Notes under the pieces: generated by a model
What the model was told of the DNA's origin: nothing
Database searches by the model: none
Seen by the model: the letters and a program-made list of their open reading frames with translations, nothing else
Source of the DNA: BPIH01 sp042408535
Lineage (GTDB): Bacteria; Chloroflexota; Limnocylindria; Limnocylindrales; CSP1-4
DNA length: 64,000 bases
Assembly: GCA_042408535.1 (NCBI GenBank)
Contig: JBHORA010000007.1
Span: forward strand, 3,869 to 67,868
Direction: 5' to 3'
Made by a program: the position numbers and the translations under genes
Shown: in pieces, positions 42,130 to 51,481 of the stretch
Layout: each line of letters starts with the position of its first letter
Position numbering within the stretch: the stretch's first letter is position 1

Positions 42130-42402
42130 GTGTCCCCAGGCTGGCGCTCGGCGATCGCTGACTTCGTCTACGGCGTCACTGGCTACGAATTCGTCCGGCA
42201 TGCCGTCGAGGAACGGACGGCCCTCGAGAACCTCTTCCTCGTCTGCCTCTTCGGCGACATGCTCGGGGTCCCGATCCTGCCGCCCTACTACTCGCTCCGG
42301 CTCCTGCCGTACGTCGTCCCCCAGATCGCGACCTGGAAACGGCGGGTCCTCCGCGAACGCGAGTTCGGTGAGAGCCACGAGCACCACCTGCACGGGCTGT
42401 GA
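42130..42402 (+). CDS. Small ArsA-cluster protein, copy 1
   Basis: A 90-residue protein starting at GTG 42130 behind GAGGAG. Its core is FVYGVTGYEFVRHAVEERTALENLF, a hydrophobic patch LVCLFGDMLGVPILPP and a C-terminal amphipathic motif PYYSLRLLPYVVPQIATWKRR, with a His-rich end. The second half is identical in sequence to copy 2 downstream. The hydrophobic stretch is too short and Pro-broken for a clear transmembrane helix, so peripheral membrane or protein contact is more likely. No known family. With the next three genes it forms a same-strand cluster; a TACGAT at 42082-42087 may be the -10. Confidence 0.75.
   Translation: MSPGWRSAIADFVYGVTGYEFVRHAVEERTALENLFLVCLFGDMLGVPILPPYYSLRLLPYVVPQIATWKRRVLREREFGESHEHHLHGL
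42263..42345 (+). repeat. 83-bp perfect direct repeat, first copy
   Basis: Identical base for base to 42614-42696, including every synonymous position, 351 bp apart and in the same frame of two paralogous genes. Flanking sequence is diverged on both sides (only about half of residues match upstream). Confidence 0.95.
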
Positions 42403-42450
42403 GAAGATGGAGCCCAGCCGAGGCTCCGAGTAGAGATTGGAGGTGGGTCG

Positions 42451-42735
42451 ATGGCCGAGGAAGGCCCTTCCCGCGGGAGTCGGATGAAGGGGCTCATCGG
42501 TGCTCTCCGGGACGTCACCTACGGGATGGCGACCCATGACATGACCCGCTATGCCCTCCGGACGCGGGCGAGCATGGAGCACCTCTTCATCCTGACGACG
42601 ATGGGCGACCTCGTCGGGGTCCCGATCCTGCCGCCCTACTACTCGCTCCGGCTCCTGCCGTACGTCGTCCCCCAGATCGCGACCTGGAAACGGCGGATGC
42701 TCCGGGAAAAAGACCTCACCGACGCCATGTTCTAG
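42451..42735 (+). CDS. Small ArsA-cluster protein, copy 2
   Basis: A 94-residue paralogue of the preceding protein, with a strong ribosome site (GGAGGTGGG) before ATG 42451. Its N-terminal half is diverged (VTYGMATHDMTRYALRTRASMEHLFILTTMGDL, of which YG, R, LF and GD match copy 1), while GVPILPPYYSLRLLPY and the following VVPQIATWKRR are identical to copy 1. It lacks the His-rich tail and ends DLTDAMF. It stops 4 bp before the first ArsA gene. A 6-bp GC hairpin (42409-42427) separates the two small genes. Function unknown; a shared docking motif for the ATPases is my inference. Confidence 0.75.
   Translation: MAEEGPSRGSRMKGLIGALRDVTYGMATHDMTRYALRTRASMEHLFILTTMGDLVGVPILPPYYSLRLLPYVVPQIATWKRRMLREKDLTDAMF
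42614..42696 (+). repeat. 83-bp perfect direct repeat, second copy
   Basis: Second copy of the repeat at 42263-42345; it encodes the same 27-residue C-terminal motif in the downstream paralogue. Confidence 0.95.
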
Positions 42736-42739
42736 GGCC

Positions 42740-43789
42740 ATGAGCGAGCCGTTCGTCACCCGCACCCGAGCCGCCGTTGCGGCTTCCACCTCGGCGCCGG
42801 GCACGACCTCCCTCGCCGAGGTCTTCCGCCGCCATCCCGAGCGCCGCTACGTCATGTTCGGCGGCAAGGGGGGCCTCGGCAAGACGACCTTCTCGGCTGC
42901 CACGGCCTGGTGGCTGGCCGAGCAGGGGAAGAAGGTTCTCGTCTTCTCCGTCGATCCCCAGGCGAGCCTGTCGGACATCTTCGAGCGGGACATCTTCGGC
43001 AAGGGTCCCGTCCAAATCGCTGGCTCGCTCTGGGCGCAGGAGATCGACGCCGACCGCCACATCAAGGAGTACCAGGAGCAGATCCGGCAGCGGATCCGGG
43101 ACATGTACGGCCTCACCGAGATCCCCCAGGAGATCGAGGACTACATCGAGGCCGCCTCCGCCGAGCCGGCGATGGAGGAGAGCGCCATCTTCGACTCCGT
43201 CGTCGATATCGTGAACCAGGGCGACTACGACTACTACATCTACGACCTCGTCCCCCTCGGCCACGCCCTCTACTACCTGAGCATGGCGAAGGTGTACGAC
43301 GAGTGGATCTCGAAGATCACGAACCTCCGGGAGGAGATGCGGGAGTACGAAGAGGTGGCCGCCCGGATGCGGCGCCAGAAGGAGCTCGAGGAGGACCAGA
43401 TCCTCCACGAGCTCCAGGACATCCGGAACCGGATCAACAGCGCCTCCCGGATCCTCACCGACCGCGAGCGGACGGCCTTCTTCTTCGTCCTCGTCCCAGA
43501 GCAGATGGTCCTCATCGATACCCGCAAGGCGGCCGATCTCTTCGCCCGCTTCGACGTCCCGATCGGCGGCTACGTGCTCAATCGGGTCCTGCCGGCGGAC
43601 GTCGCCACCGACGACGCCCCCGCCTTCCTTCGGAACCGGTTCGAGATGCAGCAGGGCCAGCTCGCCGAGATCCGCCAGGTCTTCGGCGACCAGGTCCTCG
43701 CCTCGGTTCCCGAGCTCGAGCGCGACGTCACCGGGCTGGCGATGATCGAGCGGGTCGCCCACCTCCTCTTCGGAACCAACGGGAGGTAG
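42740..43789 (+). CDS. ArsA/Get3-family ATPase, first of a pair
   Basis: A 349-residue single-domain ATPase. Deviant Walker A is FGGKGGLGKTT (about 40-50, with the signature Lys of GGKGG), switch I is SVDPQASLSDIF with the catalytic Asp present, and switch II is YDLVPLGHALYYL where family members have DTAPTGH. A long charged coiled region (about 195-240) occupies the client-binding subdomain. There is no cysteine at all, so neither the ArsA arsenite site nor the Get3 CxxC zinc site exists. It follows the second small protein by 4 bp and precedes a paralogous ATPase by 4 bp, suggesting a heterodimer. Client unknown. Confidence 0.85.
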   Translation: MSEPFVTRTRAAVAASTSAPGTTSLAEVFRRHPERRYVMFGGKGGLGKTTFSAATAWWLAEQGKKVLVFSVDPQASLSDIFERDIFGKGPVQIAGSLWAQEIDADRHIKEYQEQIRQRIRDMYGLTEIPQEIEDYIEAASAEPAMEESAIFDSVVDIVNQGDYDYYIYDLVPLGHALYYLSMAKVYDEWISKITNLREEMREYEEVAARMRRQKELEEDQILHELQDIRNRINSASRILTDRERTAFFFVLVPEQMVLIDTRKAADLFARFDVPIGGYVLNRVLPADVATDDAPAFLRNRFEMQQGQLAEIRQVFGDQVLASVPELERDVTGLAMIERVAHLLFGTNGR

Positions 43790-43793
43790 CGCC

Positions 43794-44819
43794 GTGACGA
43801 CACCCTCCGGGGCCGGCGAGGCCGGCCTCGTCCAGGTCTCGATGCAGGATCTCCTCGGCGCCGGAAGTCGCCTCCGGTACCTCTTCTTCGGCGGCAAGGG
43901 CGGCGTCGGCAAGACCGTCATGGCCGGCACGACGGCGATCCAGCTCGCCCGGCTCGGCCGGCGGACCCTCCTCGCCTCGACGAACCCGGTCCACAGTCTC
44001 TCGGGCCTCCTCGGCCAGGACGTCTTCGGCCGGGCGACGCCTGTCGAGGGGGTCCCGAACCTCTGGGCCTACGAGATCGACACCCGGGACGCCATCGAGC
44101 GCTCGAAGCGGGAGATCCGGGAGAAGATCCAGTGGTTCCTGAAGTTTGCCGAGATCTCGACCCGGGCCGACGAGTTCGTCGAGGCGGCAACGATGAACCC
44201 GGCCTTCGAGGAGTCGGCGATGTTCGAGAACATGGTTGACCTCATGTTCGAGAACGAGTACGACGTCTACGTCTTCGATACGGCCCCGACGGCGAACGCC
44301 CGCCGTCTCCTCGGGATGTCGAAGGTCTACGGCCTCTGGGTCCAGAAGATGCTGAAGTCCCGGCAGGAGGCCCAGTCGCTCCGGGAGGCTCTCTCCTTCA
44401 CGAAGAAGAAGGAGGAGGATCCCCTCATGACCTACCTCGTCGAGTTCCGGGAGCGGATCCGCCACGCCCGCGATCTCCTGACCGATCCATCGAAGACGGC
44501 CTTCTTCTTCGTCACCCTTCCGGAAGCCCTTCCGATCGCCGTCATCCGGCGCTTCATCGACTGGTTCACCGACTTCGGGATCCCCGTCGGTGGGGTCGTT
44601 GTCAACGGCGTCATCGAGCCGCGTCCCGGCGAGGAAGCGACCGAGTTCGTCCGGAACCGGATCGAGATGCAGCGGGGCTATCTGGCCGAGATTGGGCGCC
44701 TCTTCGAGGGCCAGGTTCGGGCGGTCGTCCCCCTCTACGACACCGACGTCCGAGGCGTGGCGATGCTCTCGGCCGTCGGAGAGCGTCTCTTCGGCGGCCC
44801 GGTCCCGGCCGAGGCGTAG
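43794..44819 (+). CDS. ArsA/Get3-family ATPase, second of a pair, switch-I Asp replaced by Asn
   Basis: A 341-residue paralogue starting at GTG 43794 behind GGGAGGT. Walker A FGGKGGVGKTV is intact, but switch I reads STNPVHSLSG: the Asp of the family STDP motif, whose Asn mutant (Get3 D57N) is hydrolysis-deficient in yeast, is naturally Asn here. Switch II is FDTAPTANARRLL, with the usual Gly-His replaced. It has no cysteine. I infer a subunit that binds but poorly hydrolyses ATP, regulated by or regulating the first ATPase. A comparable ArsA-like pair (Rv3679-Rv3680) is known in Mycobacterium tuberculosis. A tandem repeat begins in its last codons. Confidence 0.85.
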   Translation: MTTPSGAGEAGLVQVSMQDLLGAGSRLRYLFFGGKGGVGKTVMAGTTAIQLARLGRRTLLASTNPVHSLSGLLGQDVFGRATPVEGVPNLWAYEIDTRDAIERSKREIREKIQWFLKFAEISTRADEFVEAATMNPAFEESAMFENMVDLMFENEYDVYVFDTAPTANARRLLGMSKVYGLWVQKMLKSRQEAQSLREALSFTKKKEEDPLMTYLVEFRERIRHARDLLTDPSKTAFFFVTLPEALPIAVIRRFIDWFTDFGIPVGGVVVNGVIEPRPGEEATEFVRNRIEMQRGYLAEIGRLFEGQVRAVVPLYDTDVRGVAMLSAVGERLFGGPVPAEA

Positions 44820-44891
44820 GTCTGGTCCCGGCCGAGGCGTAGGTCCGGTTCCGGCCGAAGCATCGCCCGGTCCCGGCCGAGGCGTCGGCGC
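44801..44891 (+). repeat. Four tandem copies of a 22-23-bp unit across the ATPase stop codon
   Basis: The unit begins GGTCCCGGCCGAGGCGTAGG; the first copy encodes the last residues (VPAEA) and the TAG stop of the second ATPase, the second is nearly identical, the third and fourth are diverged. The duplication clearly started from the gene's 3' end. Confidence 0.9.
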
Positions 44892-44943
44892 GGCGCGGTG
44901 GCCGGGGTCCGGAGGGCGACACGAGCCGTGGTATCCTCGCCGG

Positions 44944-45180
44944 ACCACGGCGTGGACCGAGAGGAGTACCGGCCGTCGGACCGCCAGCGAGCGCGGGAGG
45001 GTGGAAGCCGCGTGGAGACCACGACCGGGAACGTCGCTCGCGAGCCGCGGCGGCTGGCGCCCGATAGCCGCGCCGAGAGGAGGTCGGGAGCTCGACGGCC
45101 GGGATGACCGGCGCGTCCCCGGCCTCGAACCAGCAGGTGGTACCACGACCCCGTTCGTCCGCTGGACGAGCGGGGTCGCT
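44944..45180 (+). promoter_or_regulatory. T-box riboswitch, valine (GTC) specifier, controlling valS
   Basis: A TATCCT at 44932-44937 gives a start near 44944. The leader has the S-turn AGTA in GAGGAGTACC, a candidate specifier GTC at 45033-45035 (GGGAAC-GTC-GC) and the T-box CAGGTGGTACCACGACC at 45134-45150; TGGT pairs with the ACCA end expected of tRNA-Val. A 14-bp hairpin GACCCCGTTCGTCC/GGACGAGCGGGGTC (45147-45177, one G-T pair) overlaps the T-box and can act as terminator. Uncharged tRNA-Val would favour the antiterminator and valS expression. The hairpin's U-tail is poor. The sequence from 45181 to 45317 is leader with a small AGGGCGAGCGGA repeat. Confidence 0.85.
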
Positions 45181-45317
45181 CCGTTCGGGCGGTGCCCCTG
45201 CGAGGGAGCGGCCCGCCCGCAGTGGCGGCGAGGGTTCGAACGGAACGGCGAGCGGAAGGGCGAGCGGAAGGGCGAGCGAACGGTCCGGAAAGGCAGGAGA
45301 CGAGGACGACCGAGACG

Positions 45318-48098
<2,781 letters not shown>

Positions 48099-48142
48099 GG
48101 CGTTCTGCCCGCGTCCCGGCCGGTCGCCCGTTCCGACCCGGC

Positions 48143-48340
48143 TCAGCCCTTGACGGCGCCGCCGGTGATGCCGCGGACGAAGTAGCGCTGGAGGGCGAGG
48201 AAGACGACGAGCGGGAGGGCCATGGTGATGAAGGCCGCCGCCGTCAAAAAGTGGGTCTCGCCGCCGAGGGAGTTGACGAGGTTCGCCACGACGACGGTCA
48301 GGGGCAGGTTCTCCGGTCGGGTCGCCCCAAGGTAGACCAC
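48143..48340 (-). pseudogene. C-terminal fragment of a sugar ABC permease (MalG-like)
   Basis: About 65 residues remain: VYLGATRPENLPLTVVVANLV ... TAAAFITMALPLVVFLALQRYFVRGITGGAVKG (landmarks only). PLVVFLALQRYFVRGITGGAVKG is the classic end of MalG/carbohydrate permeases (CUT1 family). Everything upstream of the YLGA strand, including the EAA loop and five helices, is missing; the sequence ends at about 48340, exactly where a truncated glycosyltransferase starts in the other direction. It cannot function alone. Confidence 0.8.
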
Positions 48341-49023
48341 TGCCTGCGGAGATCGCCGACGACGTCGTCCACCGCTTCGGGGTGGAGCCGAGCCGGCCGC
48401 TCCTCCTCCAAGTCAGCCGGTTCGACCCGTGGAAGGATCCCCTCGGGGTCATCGATACGTACCGACTCGTGAAGGCCACCGTCCCCGATGTCCAGCTCGT
48501 TCTCATCGGCTCGATGGCGACCGACGATCCCGAGGGCTGGGCGGTCTACAGGCGGGTCCTCCGCTACGCTGGCCAGGACGACGACCTCCACGTCCTGACG
48601 AACATCGACGGCGTCGGTCCCCTCGAGGTGAACGCCTTCCAGCGAGCGAGCGAGGTCGTCCTCCAGAAGTCGATCCGGGAGGGCTTCGGGCTGACGGTGA
48701 GCGAGGCGCTCTGGAAGGGGATCCCCGTCGTCGGCGGCCGAGTCGGCGGCATCCCGATCCAGATCGGGGACGATCTCTGCGGGCGCCTCGTCGACGACGT
48801 CCCGGGGGCGGCCGCCGCCTGTCTCGAGCTCCTCGCCGACCCGGCCCTCCGGGTCGAGCTCGGCCGCCGCGGCCACGAGCGTGTCCGCCGGAACTTTCTG
48901 TCGACCCGGAACCTCCGGGACGACCTCTCGCTCTTCGTGGCTCTCACCGAAGCTCGGCTCGATCTCGTGCCCCGGGGCGAGATCGATGACTCCCTCTCCG
49001 GTGCGGACGCTGCCGTCGCCTGA
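48340..49023 (+). pseudogene. C-terminal half of a GT4 glycosyltransferase (trehalose synthase-like)
   Basis: The frame is open from about 48340 and reads LPAEIADDVVHRFGVEPSRPLLLQVSRFDPWKDPLGVIDTYR (in part), which is the middle of TreT/trehalose glycosyltransferring synthase-type proteins. The donor-binding domain follows intact: LVLIGSMATDDPEGW, EVVLQKSIREGFGLTVSEALWKG (Glu-rich E-x7-E region) and PVVGGRVGGIPIQI. The acceptor-binding N-terminal half is absent. A GTG at 48382 could start a 213-residue product but there is no ribosome site. Its 5' end coincides with the broken permease, marking a rearrangement joint. Confidence 0.75.
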
Positions 49024-49110
49024 CTCGTCGCCCTCGATCGCCGCCGCGGCCGGGAGCGACCCGCAGCGCTGCTAGGATAACGGGGTCAGATCCCGCCCAG
49101 GAGTCGATCC

Positions 49111-49860
49111 GTGCGCCTCGAGTTCCTGAAGCGTCGAAGCCCGATGGCCCCGCAGCCGGTCGCCCAGCCGGCGCCGGCAGCGGTGGGGCTGCCGGAGGAG
49201 ATCGTCGCCCAGGAGTTCCAGCTCCGCCTCTACTACGCTGGCAAGAGCAGCGAGGGGGTTCGGTTCAAGCCCGGAGTGAACGCCGTCACCGAGCTGCCGT
49301 CGATGCTCGCCGGGCTGGCGAAGAGCGAGATCGAGGTCGTCGAGCCGCTGCCGATCGAGTTCAGCGAGGCGACGCCGCTCATCTCGCACCCCTCCGAGGC
49401 GATGCAGTGGCTGAACGCCCACCACCACCACTCGCCGATCACCCGCCACGCTCTCGTCGTTCTCGAGATGCTCGACGCCATCGACCTCGCCTTCGACACC
49501 TTCGTCTGCGCCCTCCTCGACGGCGAGGTCGACACGGCCGGCTATCCCGAGTACAACGCCATCGTCGGCGGGGTCGCCTCGCACTGGGACGAGGCGACGG
49601 GCGACATGATCGTCCGGGCCGTCGTCGGCTGGGGCGGGAAGGGTGTCCGGGGCGACACGGATCGGATCGGGAGCAAGATCCTGGGCGGCCTCCTGACGAA
49701 CATCCTCGCCAACCAGTACGCCCTCGGCCTCACCGCCGTCGAACGGCCCGTTCCCGCCGCCGGGCGAGGCGGACGCGTCTGCGCCCACTGCGGCTTCGCC
49801 TCGGCTCACGAGCGGGCGTTCTACTGCCCGAAGTGCGGGATGCGGCTCCTCCGCGGCTGA
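49111..49860 (+). CDS. Zinc-ribbon protein of unknown function
   Basis: A 249-residue protein. GTG 49111 follows CAGGAG, with a TAGGAT at 49073-49078 as likely -10. The body is soluble, with LPEEIVAQEFQLRLYYAGKSSEGVRF and a HHHH run (AHHHHSPITRHA), and the end is a zinc ribbon CAHCGFASAHERAFYCPKCGMRLL (two CxxC pairs). No known domain covers residues 1-210. It is followed by two more small genes and a YihY gene in the same direction. Confidence 0.65.
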   Translation: MRLEFLKRRSPMAPQPVAQPAPAAVGLPEEIVAQEFQLRLYYAGKSSEGVRFKPGVNAVTELPSMLAGLAKSEIEVVEPLPIEFSEATPLISHPSEAMQWLNAHHHHSPITRHALVVLEMLDAIDLAFDTFVCALLDGEVDTAGYPEYNAIVGGVASHWDEATGDMIVRAVVGWGGKGVRGDTDRIGSKILGGLLTNILANQYALGLTAVERPVPAAGRGGRVCAHCGFASAHERAFYCPKCGMRLLRG

Positions 49861-49894
49861 GAGCGAGGGAGGACCGAAGGAGACAGACGCGACC

Positions 49895-50197
49895 GTGCCG
49901 ATCTACGAATACGTTTGTGCCGCCTGCGGTCACCAGCTCGAGGTCATCCACGGGGTGAACGAACCGGGTCCCGGGGTCTGCCCGAACTGCGGTGTCGAAG
50001 GGGAGCTGAGGAAGGCCTTCGCCCCGCCGGCGATCGTCTTCAAGGGCTCGGGCTGGGCGAAGAAGGACCGAGCGGGCTCCGGGAGTCGGGGGTCGTCGAA
50101 GAGCGGATCGGGAGCGAGCTCCGGCTCGCAGGCCGGCTCGGGTTCGGAGTCGGGCTCCCCGGCGACGAGCGCAGCTTCGGCGACGGAATCCGACTGA
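49895..50197 (+). CDS. FmdB-family zinc-ribbon protein
   Basis: A 100-residue protein beginning MPIYEYVCAACGHQLEVIHGVNEPG and CPNCGVEGELRKAFAPPAIVFKGSGWAKKDR, the typical FmdB/CxxC regulatory zinc ribbon (two CxxC pairs at 9-12 and 33-36). The last 45 residues are Ser/Gly-rich and disordered, also usual in the family. Proposed roles are transcription- or translation-related; none is proven. GTG start with AAGGAG upstream. Confidence 0.85.
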   Translation: MPIYEYVCAACGHQLEVIHGVNEPGPGVCPNCGVEGELRKAFAPPAIVFKGSGWAKKDRAGSGSRGSSKSGSGASSGSQAGSGSESGSPATSAASATESD

Positions 50198-50213
50198 GCG
50201 TCCTGGGCGCCCG

Positions 50214-50459
50214 ATGCCGCGACCGCCGTCGGACTGGATCACCCTCGCCGAGGCGGCAGCCCTCCTCGCCGAGGCGAATGTCCGCTTCAAGCCGGCGACC
50301 ATCGGTGGGTGGGCGCGGAGCGGCCGCCTCCAGTCGATCAAGCTAGGTGGCCGCCGCTACGTCCGCCGGGCCGAGATCCGAGCCCTCCTCACGCCGCCCA
50401 GGCGGGTTCGAGCCGAGGTCCTCGGGCCCACCCTCTTCGGCGACCTCGGGGAGCGGTGA
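50214..50459 (+). CDS. Small helix-turn-helix (excisionase/MerR-like) DNA-binding protein
   Basis: An 81-residue protein. SDWITLAEAAALLAEANVRFKPATIGGWARSGRLQSIKLGGRRYVRRAEIRALL (landmarks LAEAAALL and GGRRYVRRAEI) is the winged helix-turn-helix of the excisionase/HTH_17 type. It is complete with a short tail. The role is unknown; nearby mobile DNA is not evident, so it may be a chromosomal regulator. Its stop overlaps the GTG of the YihY gene. Confidence 0.75.
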   Translation: MPRPPSDWITLAEAAALLAEANVRFKPATIGGWARSGRLQSIKLGGRRYVRRAEIRALLTPPRRVRAEVLGPTLFGDLGER

Positions 50460-51421
50460 CGGAGGGGCGCCCGACGTCGCCTCGTCGCGGGCGACGGTTC
50501 GAGGCGCAGCGGTGGGCCGCGGTCTGGCGGGATGTCGCGGAGCGCGCCGCGAGCCTCCGCGGCCGCCGACCGGTCCGCTCCCTCCTCGTCATCGTCGCCG
50601 AGTACGACCGTGCCGGCGGTGGTCTCCTCGCCGCCGGGCTCGCCTACGAGGCGCTCTTCGCCCTCGTGCCCGCCTTCGTCCTCCTGGTCGGCATCGTCGG
50701 CCTGGTCGTGGATCCCGGGCGAGCGGCGGACGTCGCTGCGGCGGTCGGGCTCGTCGCGCCGCCCCTCGAGCCGCTCGCCACCGCGGCCTTCGAGCAGGTG
50801 CGGCAAGGGGCGCTCGCTTTCTCCTTCGTCGGGCTCCTCGGGCTTGCCTGGGGGGCGAGTCGCCTCTACCGCGCCCTCGACGACGCCATCGGCCGGATCT
50901 TCCACGCAGCTCCGCGCCGGAACCCCATCGGTCGGGCCCTCCGGGGTCTTGTCGTCGTCGGCCTCGAAGTGGCGGTCGTCGTCGGGCTCGCCGCTCTCAC
51001 CGGGCTAGCCGCCGTCGTCGAGACGGTGCCGGTTCGGCCGGCGGCTGCCCCGGTCGTTGAACCCCTCCTCGTCCTCCTGCCGAGCGCGCTTGCGCTCCTC
51101 GTCTTCGTCGTTCTCTCGGCGGCCGTGTACCGCTGGGTCCCGAACCGACCCGTGCCCTGGCGAGCACTCCTCCCGCCGGCCCTGGTGGCCGGCTTCACCA
51201 TCGCCCTCTTCAGTCACGTCTTCGCTTTCCTCGCCCCGCGGCTCCTCGGCGTCGGGGTCCTCTTCGGCTCGATCGTCACCGTTCTGGCGGCCCTCGTCTG
51301 GCTCGGGATCGTGGCCCAGATCCTTCTTCTCGGTGCGGCCTGGACCCGCCGGCGGGTCGTCGGTCGGCCGGCGAGCCCGGGCGGGGGGACCGAGGGTGGG
51401 GGGATCGAGGCGGGCGCGTGA
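50456..51421 (+). CDS. YihY/BrkB-family membrane protein
   Basis: A 321-residue membrane protein of the YihY/UPF0761 family with about six helices. The conserved entry AGGGLLAAGLAYEALFALVPAFVLLVG (landmarks AAGLAYEALFALVPA) lies at about 50-76, RVYRWVPN-like AVYRWVPNRPVPWRALLPPALVAG at about 230-255, and the last helices follow. Family members were once called RNase BN; that activity is not theirs, and their function is unsettled. The GTG start overlaps the HTH gene by 4 bp (GTGA). Confidence 0.85.
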   Translation: MTEGRPTSPRRGRRFEAQRWAAVWRDVAERAASLRGRRPVRSLLVIVAEYDRAGGGLLAAGLAYEALFALVPAFVLLVGIVGLVVDPGRAADVAAAVGLVAPPLEPLATAAFEQVRQGALAFSFVGLLGLAWGASRLYRALDDAIGRIFHAAPRRNPIGRALRGLVVVGLEVAVVVGLAALTGLAAVVETVPVRPAAAPVVEPLLVLLPSALALLVFVVLSAAVYRWVPNRPVPWRALLPPALVAGFTIALFSHVFAFLAPRLLGVGVLFGSIVTVLAALVWLGIVAQILLLGAAWTRRRVVGRPASPGGGTEGGGIEAGA

Positions 51422-51481
51422 GCCGGTCGGCGCTCGCGGGCGGCGCCCTCGCGGAGGGCAGCCGGCGGCTTCCCGGGAGGG

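Noticed and set aside
42740..44819. Arsenite efflux ATPase (ArsA) annotation
   Set aside because: Neither protein contains any cysteine and there is no arsB, arsR or arsD nearby, so arsenite transport is not supported.
48143..48340. Small intact membrane protein gene
   Set aside because: It matches only the C-terminal end of MalG-type permeases and starts at a joint, so it is a fragment.
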